A DNA stretch of 50,649 bases from Magnetococcales bacterium DCbin2 (GTDB lineage Bacteria > Pseudomonadota > Magnetococcia > Magnetococcales > UBA8363): positions 1 through 50,649 of the forward strand of contig PEAO01000006.1 of NCBI GenBank assembly GCA_002753615.1. Direction: 5' to 3'. This document shows, one piece after another, positions 41,225 through 47,877 of this stretch (its first letter is position 1; each line of letters begins with the position of its first letter). The notes below the pieces were generated by a model. The model did no database searches, was not told the origin of the DNA, and saw only the letters and a list, made by a program, of their open reading frames with translations. The position numbers were made by a program, and so were the translations under genes.

Positions 41225-41792
41225 TCCTGTTTTAGATTCTGAAATTAAAACGAATAGAACTGGTAGTTCATTGATCTTGAATGAGATAAACCCGGAAGTG
41301 TTCGTTAGCATGGAAGATGTCACTCTGGTAAACGATGACTTTATTCAAATTTTGAAGGAAAAAGCTCGGCATACCAAAAATAAGCGCATTCGTCTTTGCG
41401 CTCACGCCGATGCGCAGGACGCACTCCATGAAATGATCATTGTGTTGCTTCAGTCATCCTATGTCCCTCCTCACGCCCATTCTGGCAAGAGTGAATCCTT
41501 TCACATGATCGAAGGTCAAGCCGATGTCATCCTGTTTGACAGTGCCGGTACGCCCATGCGTGCGATCCATCTTGCCCCGAAAGAACATCCTGGCCATTTT
41601 TACTACCGTCTCGGCAGTGAGCGGTTTCATACCATTATTCCATGCAGCGAAACGGTGGTTTTCCACGAAACCACCAATGGTCCTTTTCGCCGTGAGCATA
41701 CCGTGAATGCTTCCTGGGCACCCAATCAGGATGCCCCATCCACAGTCATTGAGGATTATATCAATCAATTACGGCGTTTCGCCGTATCATGA
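41211..41792 (+). CDS. WbuC-like cupin metalloprotein
   Basis: 193 residues. The cupin core VPPHAHSGKSESFHMIEGQADVILFD has the HxH...E metal ligand pattern, and HTIIPCSETVVFHETTNGPF supplies the later histidine. The length and the upstream LKEKARHTKNKRIRLCAHAD resemble the WbuC family found in O-antigen clusters, whose exact role is unsettled. GGAG is seven bases ahead of the ATG at 41211, within the end of the aminotransferase gene; a GTG at 41175 is less likely. Confidence 0.8.
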   Translation: MPAPDPVLDSEIKTNRTGSSLILNEINPEVFVSMEDVTLVNDDFIQILKEKARHTKNKRIRLCAHADAQDALHEMIIVLLQSSYVPPHAHSGKSESFHMIEGQADVILFDSAGTPMRAIHLAPKEHPGHFYYRLGSERFHTIIPCSETVVFHETTNGPFRREHTVNASWAPNQDAPSTVIEDYINQLRRFAVS

Positions 41793-41799
41793 TCTTTAT

Positions 41800-44292
41800 A
41801 TGACCAGTTTGCAGCAAACATTGGAATCAGCGCAGCACGCCTTTGGCAGCGGTCAGTTGTCCCACGCCGAGGCGATTTGCCGACAGATCTTGAACTCTTC
41901 ACCGAACCATCCAGAAACCCTCCACCTTTTGGGTATTATTCTCCATCAAACCGGTCGCAACGATGAGGCGGTGATCCCATTGCGTCGGGCACTCCAGGAG
42001 CGACCCGATTTTGTCCATGCACGCAACAATCTTGGCTTGATTCTCCAGGGGATGGGACGGCTGGCGGAAGCGGAGGACTGTTTTCGGATGGCATTGAGGA
42101 TTCAGCCAGACTTTCCGGGTGCGTTATCGGGATTGGGGGTGGTGCTGCTACACCAGGGACGCCCCGCTGAAGCGATGACACGATTCCAATCTCTCCTAGA
42201 GCAGACCCCGGATGATGCCGGTACGCTGTTCAATTTGGGCCTGTCCCACCACTACCTGGGGCAGACAGAACAGGCGCAGGACTATTACCATCAGGTCTTG
42301 GCGCGTAAACCGGATGATTCTGGAACCCTGGCCAATCTGGGAACTATTTTTCAGGAACAAGGGCGACTGGATGAAGCGGTGTCCTGCTATCAACGGGTAC
42401 TCCAAAAAAATCCTGGTACCATCACGGTTCTATGCAATCTTGGAGCCTTACTCCTGGAAAAGGGTGCCCTGGAAGAGGCCAAGGATCAATTCCACCGTGT
42501 TTTGGCCCTGCAACCCAACCATCCAGAAACGTTATGCAATCTTGGCAGTGCCTTGCGTAAACAGGGGCGTCTGGAGGAGGCCGTAAAACAGTTTATTCGA
42601 GCGTTACAGGTTAACCCCAGTATGCCCCATGCCCATTCCGCCTGGGGTGTTGTCTTGTTGGAACAAGGGCGCATCGAAGAAGCTATGGCTAAGTTCCGGC
42701 AGGCTTTGACCCTGAAACCCGATTCGGTGGAGAGCCTGTCGAACATGGGGATCGCTTGCCAAGAGATAGGCCGTTTGGAGGAGGCCATCCACTATTATCG
42801 ACGCGCGTTGACTATCCGACCCCACGATCATGAGTCACTCAACAACATGGGGGTTGCCTACCACAAACTTGGTCGTATGCAGGACGCATTCACCACCCTG
42901 GAACAGGCACTGAGACTTCGGCCCAACCATTTGGAAACCCTGATTAATATGGGTGCGGTCAACCATAAGCTTGGGCAAACCGAAGCGGCTATTGCCTGCT
43001 ATCAACAAGCTTTGAAAATTAACCCCCAACACCCCGAAACCCTTTCTAATCTGGGTAATGCCTATCAGGAGCAAAAACAACTGGATCAAGCCGTCTCATG
43101 TTATCAACAGGCCCTCCAACTCAGACCCGACTATCCCGAAGCACTTTCCAATCTGGGCAATGCCCACAGATATCTTGGTAGACCCGAAGAGGCCATTGCC
43201 TGTTATCAAAAAGCCTTGGCCATCAAACCCCACCATGTTGAAGCCCATTCCAGTCTGGGGGTAGCTGCTATGGAATTGGGTCACTATGATCAAGCCCTGG
43301 CCGCCTTTCGCAATGCCCTGCGCTACCAACCCGATTTTGCCGATGCCCGATTTAACGAAAGCCTTGTTCACCTTCTAACCGGAAATTTTAAAGCGGGATG
43401 GCCCGGCTATGAATGGCGTTGGCGGATGGCCGATTTTGGCAGACACGGGTATGACCAACCGCAATGGGATGGCTCTCCCTTGGCAGGGCGATCCATTGTG
43501 ATCCATTGTGAACAGGGATTTGGCGATAGCATTCAGTTTGTTCGGTATGCCCCCCTGGTCAAGGCGACTGGTGGCGCAGTGACCTTGGTCTGTCCGCGCT
43601 CTCTAGGTCGGTTGTTTGCCCGCGCCCCAGGGATTGATCACTTGGTGATTCAGACCGAAAAAATTGGGCATTGTGCGTGGCAGATTCCGTTGCAAAGCCT
43701 CCCCTTGGTCCTGGGTACCGAGCTTGATTCCATTCCTGCTTCTTCCCCCTATCTTGTGGCGGATTCTGATGCGGTTGCAGCTTGGGGACAGCGACTGGAA
43801 GGAATTGACAGTTTCAAGGTAGGGATCGCCTGGCGTGGCAATGCCCGACATAAAAACGATCACAACCGTTCTATGGACCCCCAATTGTTTGCTCGAATAC
43901 TGGAAGTTCCGGGTTGCACATTTTTTAATTTGCAAAAAGAGGCCAGTCGCATGGAACTGGATTTGCTCGGTGCTTCGGGACGTTTGGTGGATTATTCGGT
44001 TGAATTCTCTGATTTCGCCGAAACGGCGGCATTGATCACCCACTTGGATTTAGTCCTTGCTGTGGATACTTCCGTGATCCACCTAGCGGGATCCCTGGGA
44101 CACCCGGCTTGGCTGCTTTTGCCCTTCAGCCCCGATTGGCGCTGGCTCCTTGAACGGGATGACAGCCCTTGGTATCCCACCTTGCGCCTTTTTCGTCAAT
44201 CGACCCATGGTGATTGGGAAGGGGTTGTTTCTCTCGTAACCCAAGAACTGCGCAAAGCTGTAGAATGCACGTGGCCTACTATTCTGCCTTGA
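41800..44292 (+). CDS. TPR-repeat glycosyltransferase-like protein
   Basis: 830 residues. About 15 tandem 34-residue TPR units fill residues 1-540 (recurring NLG or NMG and YQQAL-type helices). The C-terminal 290 residues are a GT9/GT41-like domain: HCEQGFGDSIQFVRYAPLV, GIAWRGNARHKNDHNRSM, DLVLAVDTSVIHLAGSLGHP. Probably transfers a sugar to a protein or surface polymer, with the TPR part as the acceptor or scaffold site. No signal peptide. The ATG at 41800 lies seven bases after the cupin stop and lacks a good ribosome binding site, so translation probably depends on re-initiation. No neighbour needed for a complete reading is missing, but the substrate cannot be told. Confidence 0.88.
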   Translation: MTSLQQTLESAQHAFGSGQLSHAEAICRQILNSSPNHPETLHLLGIILHQTGRNDEAVIPLRRALQERPDFVHARNNLGLILQGMGRLAEAEDCFRMALRIQPDFPGALSGLGVVLLHQGRPAEAMTRFQSLLEQTPDDAGTLFNLGLSHHYLGQTEQAQDYYHQVLARKPDDSGTLANLGTIFQEQGRLDEAVSCYQRVLQKNPGTITVLCNLGALLLEKGALEEAKDQFHRVLALQPNHPETLCNLGSALRKQGRLEEAVKQFIRALQVNPSMPHAHSAWGVVLLEQGRIEEAMAKFRQALTLKPDSVESLSNMGIACQEIGRLEEAIHYYRRALTIRPHDHESLNNMGVAYHKLGRMQDAFTTLEQALRLRPNHLETLINMGAVNHKLGQTEAAIACYQQALKINPQHPETLSNLGNAYQEQKQLDQAVSCYQQALQLRPDYPEALSNLGNAHRYLGRPEEAIACYQKALAIKPHHVEAHSSLGVAAMELGHYDQALAAFRNALRYQPDFADARFNESLVHLLTGNFKAGWPGYEWRWRMADFGRHGYDQPQWDGSPLAGRSIVIHCEQGFGDSIQFVRYAPLVKATGGAVTLVCPRSLGRLFARAPGIDHLVIQTEKIGHCAWQIPLQSLPLVLGTELDSIPASSPYLVADSDAVAAWGQRLEGIDSFKVGIAWRGNARHKNDHNRSMDPQLFARILEVPGCTFFNLQKEASRMELDLLGASGRLVDYSVEFSDFAETAALITHLDLVLAVDTSVIHLAGSLGHPAWLLLPFSPDWRWLLERDDSPWYPTLRLFRQSTHGDWEGVVSLVTQELRKAVECTWPTILP

Positions 44293-44332
44293 CGGCGCAA
44301 CCAAGACAACCAAAACCAAGGGCCGTTACCAT

Positions 44333-44350
44333 AAAGGAAGACATTCCTTT
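44333..44350 (+). terminator. Possible terminator of the glycosyltransferase operon
   Basis: AAAGGAA (44333-44339) pairs with TTCCTTT (44344-44350), four-base loop, then GATATTTTA. AT-rich stem and no clean T-run, so weak. Confidence 0.35.
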
Positions 44351-44541
44351 GATATTTTAGAGAGAATCGATCCAACCCTTGTCCAAACCCTGTCACCATG
44401 GGCCTGCCGTTTTCTTCGTATTCTGGATGAAAAAATAGTAGGTCAATCGACAAGAGGGTGTCCCGAAGCCCATTTCCGCTAGGTAAAATCACACGCACCC
44501 CCCTATTTGGCTGTTGCAAGCAAAATTTTACTGATTGCTGT

Positions 44542-44570
44542 TTGGCAATGGGACAATTCTGATTTATGAT
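44542..44570 (+). promoter_or_regulatory. Promoter of the globule-like protein gene
   Basis: TTGGCA (44542-44547), exactly 17 bases, TATGAT (44565-44570). Transcription would begin near 44577 and give a leader of about 100 bases. Confidence 0.62.
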
Positions 44571-44679
44571 GGGGCTGGTAAACGCCTACTGTATGGGTGT
44601 AATGTCCCATGACGGGCTGTCTGGATCAACTCATGATCTTTTTGATGCTTTGAACAACGAACTACCTGGGAGGGTAAAC

Positions 44680-45120
44680 ATGAGAAAGACTCTTGGCACA
44701 TTGGCCGTGGCGGCACTGATCTTCGGTGCTTCCGCATTGACCTCCAACGAAGCGTCGGCTTGGTGGGGAAATGGACCTGGCTACAATAACTGGAACGATA
44801 ATTGGAACAACAACTGGGGCAACAACGGCAATGGTAATGGTAATGGCCGCGCCTCTGGAAATTTTGGTTTCAACATGAGCGGTGATGCTGCCGGTTCCGG
44901 TAACAACAATTGGAACAACGGCTGGAACAACGGTTGGAACAATGGTTGGAACAACGGCTATTATCCCGGTTATGGCTATGGTCCTGGTTGGGGTGGCTAT
45001 GGTCCCGGCTACGGTCCCGGTTGGGGCGGCTATGGTCCCGGTTGGGGCGGTCCCGGTTGGGGTGGTCAGGGCGGAGAAGCTGCACAACCTGCCAAAAGTG
45101 GCGGGGGGGGCCGCAAATAA
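44680..45120 (+). CDS. Exported Trp/Asn/Gly-rich protein, sulfur globule protein-like
   Basis: 146 residues. A signal peptide (MRKTLGTLAVAALIFGASAL ending ASA before WWGN) is followed by a low-complexity chain: NNWGNN, the block GNFGFNMSGDAAGSG, four WNNG units, then repeated GPGWGGYGPG. Composition, the WW after the cleavage site and the FNMS block resemble the envelope proteins of periplasmic sulfur globules (CV1/CV2, Sgp) in Allochromatium; this is recalled similarity, not a search. GGGAGGG precedes the ATG; the frame opens further upstream at 44566 but without a start context. A run of eight G at 45103-45110 lies near the end. Has its own promoter and a double-hairpin 3' end, so it is a single-gene unit, probably abundant. 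Confidence 0.7.
   Translation: MRKTLGTLAVAALIFGASALTSNEASAWWGNGPGYNNWNDNWNNNWGNNGNGNGNGRASGNFGFNMSGDAAGSGNNNWNNGWNNGWNNGWNNGYYPGYGYGPGWGGYGPGYGPGWGGYGPGWGGPGWGGQGGEAAQPAKSGGGGRK
44911..44958 (+). repeat. Four tandem 12-bp units encoding WNNG
   Basis: TGGAACAACGGC, TGGAACAACGGT, TGGAACAATGGT, TGGAACAACGGC. Nearly identical at the DNA level, so recent slippage-type expansion is likely. Confidence 0.9.
44980..45066 (+). repeat. Degenerate repeats encoding GPGWGG/YGPG
   Basis: Repeated GGTCCCGGTTGGGGCGG-type units encode GPGWGGYGPGYGPGWGG and so on. Together with the WNNG block they make up most of the mature protein. Confidence 0.8.
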
Positions 45121-45129
45121 TTCCGACTC

Positions 45130-45162
45130 TTCCAACGTGGCCTGTTCCAGGCCATGTTGGAA
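45130..45162 (+). other. Stable 15-pair hairpin in the 3' untranslated region
   Basis: TTCCAACGTGGCCTG (45130-45144) pairs with CAGGCCATGTTGGAA (45148-45162), one G-T pair, three-base loop. Lies between the stop codon and the terminator; likely protects the mRNA from 3' decay. Confidence 0.7.
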
Positions 45163-45193
45163 AAGGTCTTACGCTGATAAAATTTGTGATACC

Positions 45194-45218
45194 GGGAGCT
45201 GCAAGCTCCCTTTTTTTT
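45194..45218 (+). terminator. Intrinsic terminator of the globule-like gene
   Basis: GGGAGCT (45194-45200) pairs with AGCTCCC (45204-45210), loop GCA, then eight T (45211-45218). Textbook form. Confidence 0.92.
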
Positions 45219-45307
45219 AGGTATCTATTTCAAAGACTGACATGGTTCCCAGAATTTTTCCTTTTCACCCAACGTAACGAGGTTGGTATGAGCCTCCTTT
45301 CCAAAAC

Positions 45308-46012
45308 ATGATCAAACGGCACTATCAACGTTTCATCGTTGTCTTCATCGTATTATCTGCACTCGCTGCCTGGCTGCAATTTTGGGTTACCGGCTCCCTG
45401 TGGGATCATCTGGACCAGGAAAAAATGGCCTCGGCATTGTTTTCGATCCTGATGGTCAGTTGGATGCTCTCCATGTCGCGATGGCAGGGGGCCTTTGCTA
45501 TGGTGAAACGATCGGCACCCTGGCTTGCCTTGTTGTTTATCCTGTTTTCCGGCTATGTTTTTCGCAATGAATTATCAGGAGTTGGCCAACGGTTGCGCGC
45601 CGCCTTGGTGCCTCACTCCGGTGTCGAATCCCAGCCGGGGAGTATGCGCTTCGTCCGTTCCGACGATGGACATTTCCATATTCATGCCCAAATCAACGGT
45701 GTCGGGGTTCTCTTCCTGGTTGACACCGGGGCCAGTGATATCACCCTGGACAAAAAAACTGCCGCAAGAATCGGAATTGACATGGAGAAACTTAACTTTA
45801 TCAAGACCTACAATACCGCCAACGGCGTCGTGCGCGGTGCTCCCGTTCGGTTGGAACACTTCTCTGTCGGTTCTTTAAATCTTTCTAGTCTCCCTGCCAG
45901 TGTCAACGAAGGGGCCATGAACCAACCCCTTTTGGGTATGAAATTCTTCAATCGTCTTCAAAGCTTCGATGTCAAGGATGATCTCCTCACCATCCGATGG
46001 CAGACTCCGTGA
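45308..46012 (+). CDS. Membrane-anchored retropepsin-like aspartic protease
   Basis: 234 residues. Three hydrophobic segments at about residues 9-27, 40-56 and 70-87 anchor the protein; the soluble domain has the active-site motif FLVDTGASDITL (Asp139) and the flap-region YNTANGVVRGAPV, ending LLGMKFFNRL, as in the TIGR02281 clan AA family. The substrate is unknown. A seven-codon frame (45287-45310, MSLLSKT) overlaps the start as ATGA. The neighbouring genes are the exported repeat protein and ParA, but it has its own spacing on both sides. Confidence 0.85.
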   Translation: MIKRHYQRFIVVFIVLSALAAWLQFWVTGSLWDHLDQEKMASALFSILMVSWMLSMSRWQGAFAMVKRSAPWLALLFILFSGYVFRNELSGVGQRLRAALVPHSGVESQPGSMRFVRSDDGHFHIHAQINGVGVLFLVDTGASDITLDKKTAARIGIDMEKLNFIKTYNTANGVVRGAPVRLEHFSVGSLNLSSLPASVNEGAMNQPLLGMKFFNRLQSFDVKDDLLTIRWQTP

Positions 46013-46043
46013 CCAACCGAGTGTCGCCATTCCCGAAAGGAAA

Positions 46044-46065
46044 ACCAAACAGTATGGTGTTTTTT
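46044..46065 (+). terminator. Possible terminator after the protease gene
   Basis: ACCA (46044-46047) pairs with TGGT (46055-46058), with three A-T pairs added across a bulged G, followed by TTTTTT and another TTTTTTT at 46068-46074. Short stem. Confidence 0.35.
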
Positions 46066-46161
46066 GATTTTTTTGATTATCATGACCGGGGGTAAGGGGT
46101 TTAAGGGAGAAGGGGGACACCCCAAACCAACCATGTTTTCTCAACCTGCCAGAGGGGCGCT

Positions 46162-46806
46162 GTGATCATCTCGGTAATGAATCAAAAGGGGGGGTGTGGC
46201 AAGACCACCATCGCTGTTAACTTGGCGGCTATTCTGAGAAAAGCGGGGTTTGATACCATCGTCATGGATGCCGACCCGCAGCTTTCGGCCAGCCGTTGGG
46301 CGAAACAGGGAGGGGAGGCGTTCCATCTGACCGTCCATCCCCTGGATATGACGAAAGGGGCCAGAAAAGTTAAGACCGAGATCCGGGAATATGCGGAAAC
46401 ATCCGAGATCATCGTCATTGATTGTCCCCCCGAATTGCGCGAACCGGCCATGCTGGCATCTCTCCTGGCCGATGTGGTGCTGGTCCCTGTTACCCCCTCC
46501 CCACTGGATATTTGGGCGGCGGAAGCGGCGACAGAATTGGCCCAGGATGCACGAGAACTCAACGGTAACGATAAACCTGTCGTCATTCTGGTCCCTTCAA
46601 AAACCAATACCCATACCGTCATCGCCAAGGATTTGGGAAAAACTCTGGCCAGTATGGAGGGCCAAGTTGCCCCCGTCAGCATTGTCCAACGGGTTGTCCT
46701 TGCCGAATGTGTCATTGCAGGTTCTACCATCGATATCTACGCCCCGAATTCTCCCGCTTGCAGGGAGATGGAAGCGTTGGGGCAATTCGTCATTCAATTC
46801 AAGTAA
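46162..46806 (+). CDS. Small ParA/MinD-family positioning ATPase
   Basis: 214 residues, one domain, no DNA-binding HTH extension. Deviant Walker A KGGCGKTT (Lys9 and Lys14), Walker A' DADPQLSA, Walker B IIVIDCPPEL. Dimerises with ATP and binds nucleoid DNA in this family. GTG start behind GAGGGG, giving the usual MIISVMNQKGG N-terminus. There is no ParB gene nearby; the next gene, 18 bases downstream, encodes a small unrelated protein that may be its partner. Short orphan ParAs of this kind position plasmids, carboxysomes, chemoreceptor arrays or storage granules. Confidence 0.9.
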   Translation: MIISVMNQKGGCGKTTIAVNLAAILRKAGFDTIVMDADPQLSASRWAKQGGEAFHLTVHPLDMTKGARKVKTEIREYAETSEIIVIDCPPELREPAMLASLLADVVLVPVTPSPLDIWAAEAATELAQDARELNGNDKPVVILVPSKTNTHTVIAKDLGKTLASMEGQVAPVSIVQRVVLAECVIAGSTIDIYAPNSPACREMEALGQFVIQFK

Positions 46807-46824
46807 TGCCATAAGGAACTTGGT

Positions 46825-47193
46825 ATGCCTCCCAGAGCCACGTTGTCCAAGCTGAAAAAACAGATGGAGTCTACTGCCAAATCAAGCAATCCAGGGGGCG
46901 ACGACCTTGAATTTTCCCAAAGCGAAAAGTTCTCAGCCATGGAAAAACGGCTTGTCGCCATGGAATTGCGTATCGAGGAAATGACAAAGGCGGCAGCAAT
47001 CCCTCCTGTGCCTCAGGAACCGGTGACGCAACCGACAGTGCCAACTGTAATGATCGAACAATCTGCTTTACCCCAACCGGTCATTTATGGTATGGGTGCG
47101 GCGGATTTCCTGGTCCGTCTGTGGTTTGCTCCGGTCGCATTCTTCTGTTCTTTGCAACACGCCATGAACCCGGATCGTAAGAATCTGGGTTGA
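46825..47193 (+). CDS. Small protein, candidate ParA partner/cargo adaptor
   Basis: 122 residues, not recognised. Basic N-terminus (PPRATLSKLKKQME), a helical heptad-like segment (SAMEKRLVAMELRIEEMTKAA), a Pro/Thr/Val-rich linker, and a hydrophobic amphipathic C-terminus (GAADFLVRLWFAPVAFFCSLQHAM). Basic start plus coiled coil is the layout of adaptor proteins that stimulate ParA-type ATPases (ParB-like N-terminal peptides, McdB); the C-terminus could bind a granule or membrane. AAGGAA precedes the ATG. Coupled to the ParA gene. Confidence 0.65.
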   Translation: MPPRATLSKLKKQMESTAKSSNPGGDDLEFSQSEKFSAMEKRLVAMELRIEEMTKAAAIPPVPQEPVTQPTVPTVMIEQSALPQPVIYGMGAADFLVRLWFAPVAFFCSLQHAMNPDRKNLG

Positions 47194-47877
47194 ACTGGTT
47201 CCTACCCGGTATGATAACCCGATCCATGACATGTAAGCGCACCCGCTTTCTCAACTACCGTGGACGTAAGGAACCTCTGTGAGGTTGCGCTGTCACTAAA
47301 TAGGTGGCTGATAGATCGCCCGTGTTTTCCCTGGGATGCCTTGGATCTTTTCTCGGGTATCGGCTGCGTTTCCTTGGTGTGTCGAACGCCGTCTTTCTTC
47401 CGTTTGTGTAATGATTGCAAATATCATGATTATTCACCCATCCTCGCAGTGCTTATGCTTTCCATACGCACCGTTTGATTGTTCTCCCTTTGGATGAAAT
47501 GACATTCGATAATTTTTTGGTACCCCCGAAATGAGATCTGACAGTGGCCTTTTTTTGAGCAACTGGATAAGCACTCCTCGGTTTATCCCGATCGGACGGG
47601 TAGATCCACCGTACCTAAAAAACACAGCTTCCGCTGCACTTGGGCGTCAGAGAAGAGCTGAAAAGTCGTTTATGCAGGAGTCTGTCAGTCGGATTTACTG
47701 AATCGATGAAGTGGACTTGATTTGTACGACCGTCCTATGTATAAAAGATCATGAGTTGTTGTAGAGGGCTGATTTTAATTGAGGATATGTGTAGTGCTTG
47801 AGCAACGGTGTATTCGTTATATTCCCCCTGTCGTTGTTGCGTATTGTGGATAATTCATTCAATGAGGAGGAAGGTTC
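47194..47877 (+). other. Long gene-free stretch before ppdK
   Basis: 684 bases without a supported gene; short frames on both strands have no ribosome binding sites. A weak hairpin GGATAA/TTATCC (47565-47588) and a T-run (47550-47556) lie in the middle, and the ppdK promoter near the end. No recognisable RNA gene or repeat. Confidence 0.6.
47717..47745 (+). promoter_or_regulatory. Promoter of ppdK
   Basis: TTGATT (47717-47722), 17 bases, TATAAA (47740-47745). The start would be near 47752, giving a leader of about 125 bases. Confidence 0.65.

Larger units (their letters stand above)
44293..44679 (+). other. Gene-free stretch before the globule-like protein gene
   Basis: No credible coding sequence. 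It holds a hairpin that may end the upstream operon (44333-44350), the promoter described next, and an approximately 100-base leader with a small hairpin ATGGG/CCCAT (44593-44610). Confidence 0.6.

Noticed and set aside
47260-47478. 72-codon frame in the stretch before ppdK
   Set aside because: No ribosome binding site and overlaps opposite-strand frames of equal quality; nothing supports coding.
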